Source: CAZSHG01 sp964459995
GTDB taxonomy: Bacteria > UBP14 > UBA6098
Direction: 5' to 3'
Assembly (NCBI GenBank): GCA_964459995.1
Contig: CAYWOR010000002.1
Location: 62,001-126,000 of the forward strand
DNA length: 64,000 nt
Shown here one piece after another: positions 61,214 to 64,000 of the stretch; position 1 is the first letter of the stretch; each line of letters starts with the position of its first letter. Made by a program: the position numbers and the translations under genes. The notes under the pieces were generated by a model, which was not told the DNA's origin, did no database searches, and saw only the letters and a list, made by a program, of their open reading frames with translations.

Positions 61214-62554
61214 ATGAAATTCCGAATCCTGTTGTTATTTATTATTGCCTCAACTGGAATTATAGCAAATCAGGGTTTTGCTGTAGATGTTAATGTTTTT
61301 TCGAGCAGAGACATCGAAACCGAGGGAATCGCGGAGATTGTCTGGTCGGTAAATCGTGGAGATTTGAGTTTTGTGCGGACACAAAACGGCTGGGCGGACA
61401 CGTTGGAGTTTGTAATCTCCATTTCAGAAGGCGGCGGCGTAGTTTCGGTCGATACTGTTCGTCGCATTGTCGAAATGACTCGCGGTTCGATGGTTACCGA
61501 AAGTTTTCTTCTATTTGATAAAATATCGGCTGTGCTCCCCGTCAACCGGTCCTATATCCTCGCAATGGAGATGCGCGACATCGGCAAAGGGCGCAGTTAT
61601 AGCATCGAGAGAGCATTTTGGATGCCCGATTTCCATGGAGAGCTTGCCCTTTCGGACATCATGCTGATAGGCGAAATAGACCATAACGCCGCAGATGGCC
61701 TTTTCACGCGCAATGGCATTAAAATGATACCGAATCCTTCGCGCATTTTCGGCGGTGCATTTCCGATTCTCTATTATTACCTCGAAGTCTATTTGGCGAA
61801 TCCCGGCGACGAAATAACGGCGAGATGGACAATTTTCGATTCCGAGCAAAATTTAATCCACGAATCCGAACCCGAAAATTTTGCCGTGGAATCGCCAGAG
61901 TTGTTCATTCTTAACGGTTTGGACGTAACCTCGCTGGAACCGGGTAAATATCATCTCGATATCGAGGTTACAGCTTCGATTTCCGATGCAAAAATCAACA
62001 CAAGAAAAAGCTTCATAATCCCGGAGAAGTTCGTCTTTAGCCCCTCGCCCGAAACATGGAACGTCGAGCAAGAATTCCCTTACATCCAATATTTTTTGAC
62101 GAAATCGGATAAAGACCTATACAATGCCCTCACCGATGACGGCAAGCGCGAATTTATTCGTAGATTTTGGGAAGAACGCGACACATTGAACGACATCGCT
62201 GAAAACGTCTTCAGGCGCGATGTCATCGGAAGATGGCATGTAGCAAACTCGGCTTTCGACGAAAGCGGCGGTATCGAATTAAATGGTTGGAAAACTGAGC
62301 GCGGTAGAGTATATATTAAGTTTGGCGAGCCGAATTCAATTGAACGTAAACCGATCGAGATGGAAACAAACCCATATGAGATTTGGGAATACTTCGATTT
62401 GGAAGGCGGCGTGATATTCGTTTTCGCGGACATCCGCGGGATAAATAGCTGGCGGCTCGTTCATTCGACTTCCTCCGGCGAATACTACGATCCGAATTGG
62501 TTGGAAAGGCTCAAAAACCCGCAGAGCACAATTCGTTCGACTACGAACGAGTAG
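61214..62554 (+). CDS. Second GWxTD domain-containing protein
   Basis: This 446-aa exported protein has signal peptide MKFRILLLFIIASTGIIANQG. It has the same order as its neighbour: two beta-sandwich-like regions (RGDLSFVRTQNGWADTLEFVISI; FPILYYYLEVYLANPGDEI), a helical FLTKSDKDLYNALTDDGKREFIRRFWEERD, then the GWxTD domain (GWKTE at 358-362; RGRVYIKFGEPNSIE). The last motif residue is Glu rather than Asp. Paired GWxTD genes with a downstream TPR gene suggest one envelope complex or processing unit, but this is inference. Confidence 0.85.
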   Translation: MKFRILLLFIIASTGIIANQGFAVDVNVFSSRDIETEGIAEIVWSVNRGDLSFVRTQNGWADTLEFVISISEGGGVVSVDTVRRIVEMTRGSMVTESFLLFDKISAVLPVNRSYILAMEMRDIGKGRSYSIERAFWMPDFHGELALSDIMLIGEIDHNAADGLFTRNGIKMIPNPSRIFGGAFPILYYYLEVYLANPGDEITARWTIFDSEQNLIHESEPENFAVESPELFILNGLDVTSLEPGKYHLDIEVTASISDAKINTRKSFIIPEKFVFSPSPETWNVEQEFPYIQYFLTKSDKDLYNALTDDGKREFIRRFWEERDTLNDIAENVFRRDVIGRWHVANSAFDESGGIELNGWKTERGRVYIKFGEPNSIERKPIEMETNPYEIWEYFDLEGGVIFVFADIRGINSWRLVHSTSSGEYYDPNWLERLKNPQSTIRSTTNE

Positions 62555-62582
62555 TTGTTAGCCATCGAAGGGATGGTGGAAT

Positions 62583-64000
62583 ATGGAACCCAGCGAAGTA
62601 ATTACAAAAAACAGGCCGTATATCGAGAAAGACCCCGGCGACCCACGTTTTGCGAGGGTTGGCGAGGCTTTTTTAGAAATGGGCGATTTGAAAAATGCCC
62701 TCGCCGTTCTCACACGTGGGGTTAAGGCGAATCCGAGATACCCAACCGGCCAGCTAATCCTCGCCCATGGCCTAAGACAGGCGGGGTATCTTCCGCAAGC
62801 GAAGGAGCGTCTTAAGGTCGTTCTACGCCTCGATTCATCGAATATTGCGGCTTTGTGGCAATTAGCCTCGATCGCTTTCGAAGAGGGCGAAGATGATGAG
62901 GGCATCAGGAATTTAAAAAAAATAATGCTGATAAACCCCTATCTTCCCGAGGCTCGCAACGAGCTTAAAAACCGCACCGGCAAAGAATTCGGCCCCCCTC
63001 AACCGCCGAAACCGAAAATCGAGCCGCAACTCCCTGTCCCAACCGCACAGGAAGGCCCGATTGTTATCAAAAAGGACAAAGAGGAATTCGAAAACGACCT
63101 CGAAGAGATTCAAGAGGTTGCTGTTGCCGCCACGGAGCAAGCATCGGCAGTTATTCGGGAAGAACCCGCCGAACCCGAACCGGAAATTCATACTGAGGAA
63201 TCCAAACCGGCAGAATCGGAAGAATTCGAGGAGCTATTTGAGATGGATGTCTCCGAAATGGAGGTTGTCGAAGAAGCGCCGAAAACCGAGCATGCGCCAA
63301 TCGCGGAAGAATCTTCGAGTTTGAACGAGTTCGAAAAACAGCCAACCAATGCTCCGTCTGTCGAAACAGCTCCCCAAAAAATTGAAGAACCCACAGCAAG
63401 CGCTGAAAAAGTTGTTGCCGAAGCTCGAAGCGAGACACCAAAAGAAGAGACTCCGCCCAAAATCGATGAAGAAAAGCCTATCTGGGCTGTCGAATCGAAG
63501 GACGCGGAAGAAGAGTTTCTAAAAGGCGCAGAAATTATTATCTCCGAGAATGCGGTTCTTTTCGAGGAGACAAAAGATGAAGAGCCTCTCCACAAAGATG
63601 AAGAAGACTTAGTCGATTTCGGCTCATTGTCTAAGAAAAGAGAACCAAAAACGGAGAATATCCCCTCGCCAGAAAGCTCAGAAGAAGCTTCTGAAGTTGT
63701 TTTCGACGAAACCTTTACTCCGGATTTCAGCGAAAAACCCTCTGTTGCAGAAAGCCGTCAGGAAGCTGAGATTATCGATGAAAGCTTGCCGGACACCCAA
63801 CAGGAGGAGGTTATCGAGGTTTCAAGCCCCGAGGAACTGGCGAGGCTTATCGCCGGCGCAGAAAATCTTGTTGAGACCGCCGAGACAGAAGAGCAAGAAG
63901 CGGTCTCGGAAGAGCCAATCGAAGAGGATTTTTCAGCCAAGCCTGACGACCCCGATACCGAATTCCCGGATTTCTTCGGCGAAGAGCCTGTGGAAATTGA
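62583..64000 (+). CDS. TPR protein with long acidic tail, C-terminus cut by window edge
   Basis: The frame opens at the ATG at 62583 (GGTGG upstream) and stays open to the window end (472 full codons). Residues ~1-125 are TPR-like helices (RFARVGEAFLEMGDLKNALAVL; LILAHGLRQAGYLPQAKERL; ALWQLASIAFEEGEDDEGI). Beyond ~130 the sequence is a long low-complexity Glu/Pro/Ser-rich linker (EEPAEPEPEIHTEESKPAESEE-type) with little order. There is no signal peptide, so it is cytoplasmic or anchored by the missing end. It lies 28 bp behind the second GWxTD gene. Low-complexity acidic linkers of this kind often separate TPR domains from a C-terminal domain. Confidence 0.72.
   Translation, partial: MEPSEVITKNRPYIEKDPGDPRFARVGEAFLEMGDLKNALAVLTRGVKANPRYPTGQLILAHGLRQAGYLPQAKERLKVVLRLDSSNIAALWQLASIAFEEGEDDEGIRNLKKIMLINPYLPEARNELKNRTGKEFGPPQPPKPKIEPQLPVPTAQEGPIVIKKDKEEFENDLEEIQEVAVAATEQASAVIREEPAEPEPEIHTEESKPAESEEFEELFEMDVSEMEVVEEAPKTEHAPIAEESSSLNEFEKQPTNAPSVETAPQKIEEPTASAEKVVAEARSETPKEETPPKIDEEKPIWAVESKDAEEEFLKGAEIIISENAVLFEETKDEEPLHKDEEDLVDFGSLSKKREPKTENIPSPESSEEASEVVFDETFTPDFSEKPSVAESRQEAEIIDESLPDTQQEEVIEVSSPEELARLIAGAENLVETAETEEQEAVSEEPIEEDFSAKPDDPDTEFPDFFGEEPVEI

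Overview
The window reads as one chromosomal scaffold from an uncultivated Gram-negative bacterium of the Fibrobacteres-Chlorobi-Bacteroidetes (FCB) side of the tree, most probably a metagenome assembly. The evidence is indirect. Seven large secreted proteins end in type IX secretion (T9SS/Por) sorting domains, there are GWxTD proteins, an exosortase, several small outer-membrane-type proteins, and one 100-N scaffold gap. I cannot name a phylum from the sequence alone. Candidate lineages with this style of cargo include Cloacimonadota, WOR-3/Stahlbacteria and Zixibacteria. Recognisable promoters follow the ordinary TTGACx / 16-17 bp / TATAAT housekeeping pattern.

Layout. 1-3437 (minus): a truncated membrane-anchored protein, then family-4 uracil-DNA glycosylase, DnaB helicase and a membrane PH-like protein. 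3555-6851 (minus): FG-GAP beta-propeller T9SS cargo. 6934-8816: glycosyltransferase and ribulose-phosphate 3-epimerase. 8880-12907 (minus): an EF-G2-type GTPase, a Ca/Na antiporter and SurE. 12908-13310: the only gene-free stretch over 300 bp, holding palindromic repeat remnants and a good promoter. 13311-18279: a five-gene molybdenum hydroxylase operon (MocA-like, Mo, FeS, XdhC/CoxI-like and FAD subunits) in which every neighbouring pair overlaps. 18379-25311: a 1772-aa T9SS cargo protein, then a 51-aa secreted mini-protein with an exosortase-type tail, an exosortase (XrtH-like), its membrane partner and a MIP18/SufT-like protein. 25410-29264 (minus): cohesin-like T9SS cargo, then tRNA-Glu(CTC). 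29632-32919: an envelope protein, an amidohydrolase and PurN. 32916-36052 (minus): an M1-type peptidase with a sorting domain and a smaller T9SS cargo gene split by an artificial gap. 36174-37431: two small envelope proteins. 37432-37869: FxsA. 37992-43090: subtilase/beta-helix cargo, a PP-loop tRNA-thiolation-type enzyme and a nitroreductase. 43179-48909: a small envelope protein and a giant Ig-like cargo protein with a gliding-type (CHU_C) tail. 48997-53697: PurB, Dxs and a radical SAM protein. 53694-57926 (minus): a LarA-like racemase and a double-receiver/PEP-pyruvate-binding protein. 58135-64000: PfkB kinase, XerD-like recombinase, two GWxTD proteins and a truncated TPR protein.

How it works together. 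Over a third of the window encodes surface or secreted cargo, interleaved with housekeeping genes and with no T9SS machinery in view. The most notable local system is the exosortase cluster at 23707-24979. Its apparent substrate is a tiny protein encoded next to it, and it sits directly behind a T9SS cargo gene, so two different C-terminal sorting routes appear side by side.
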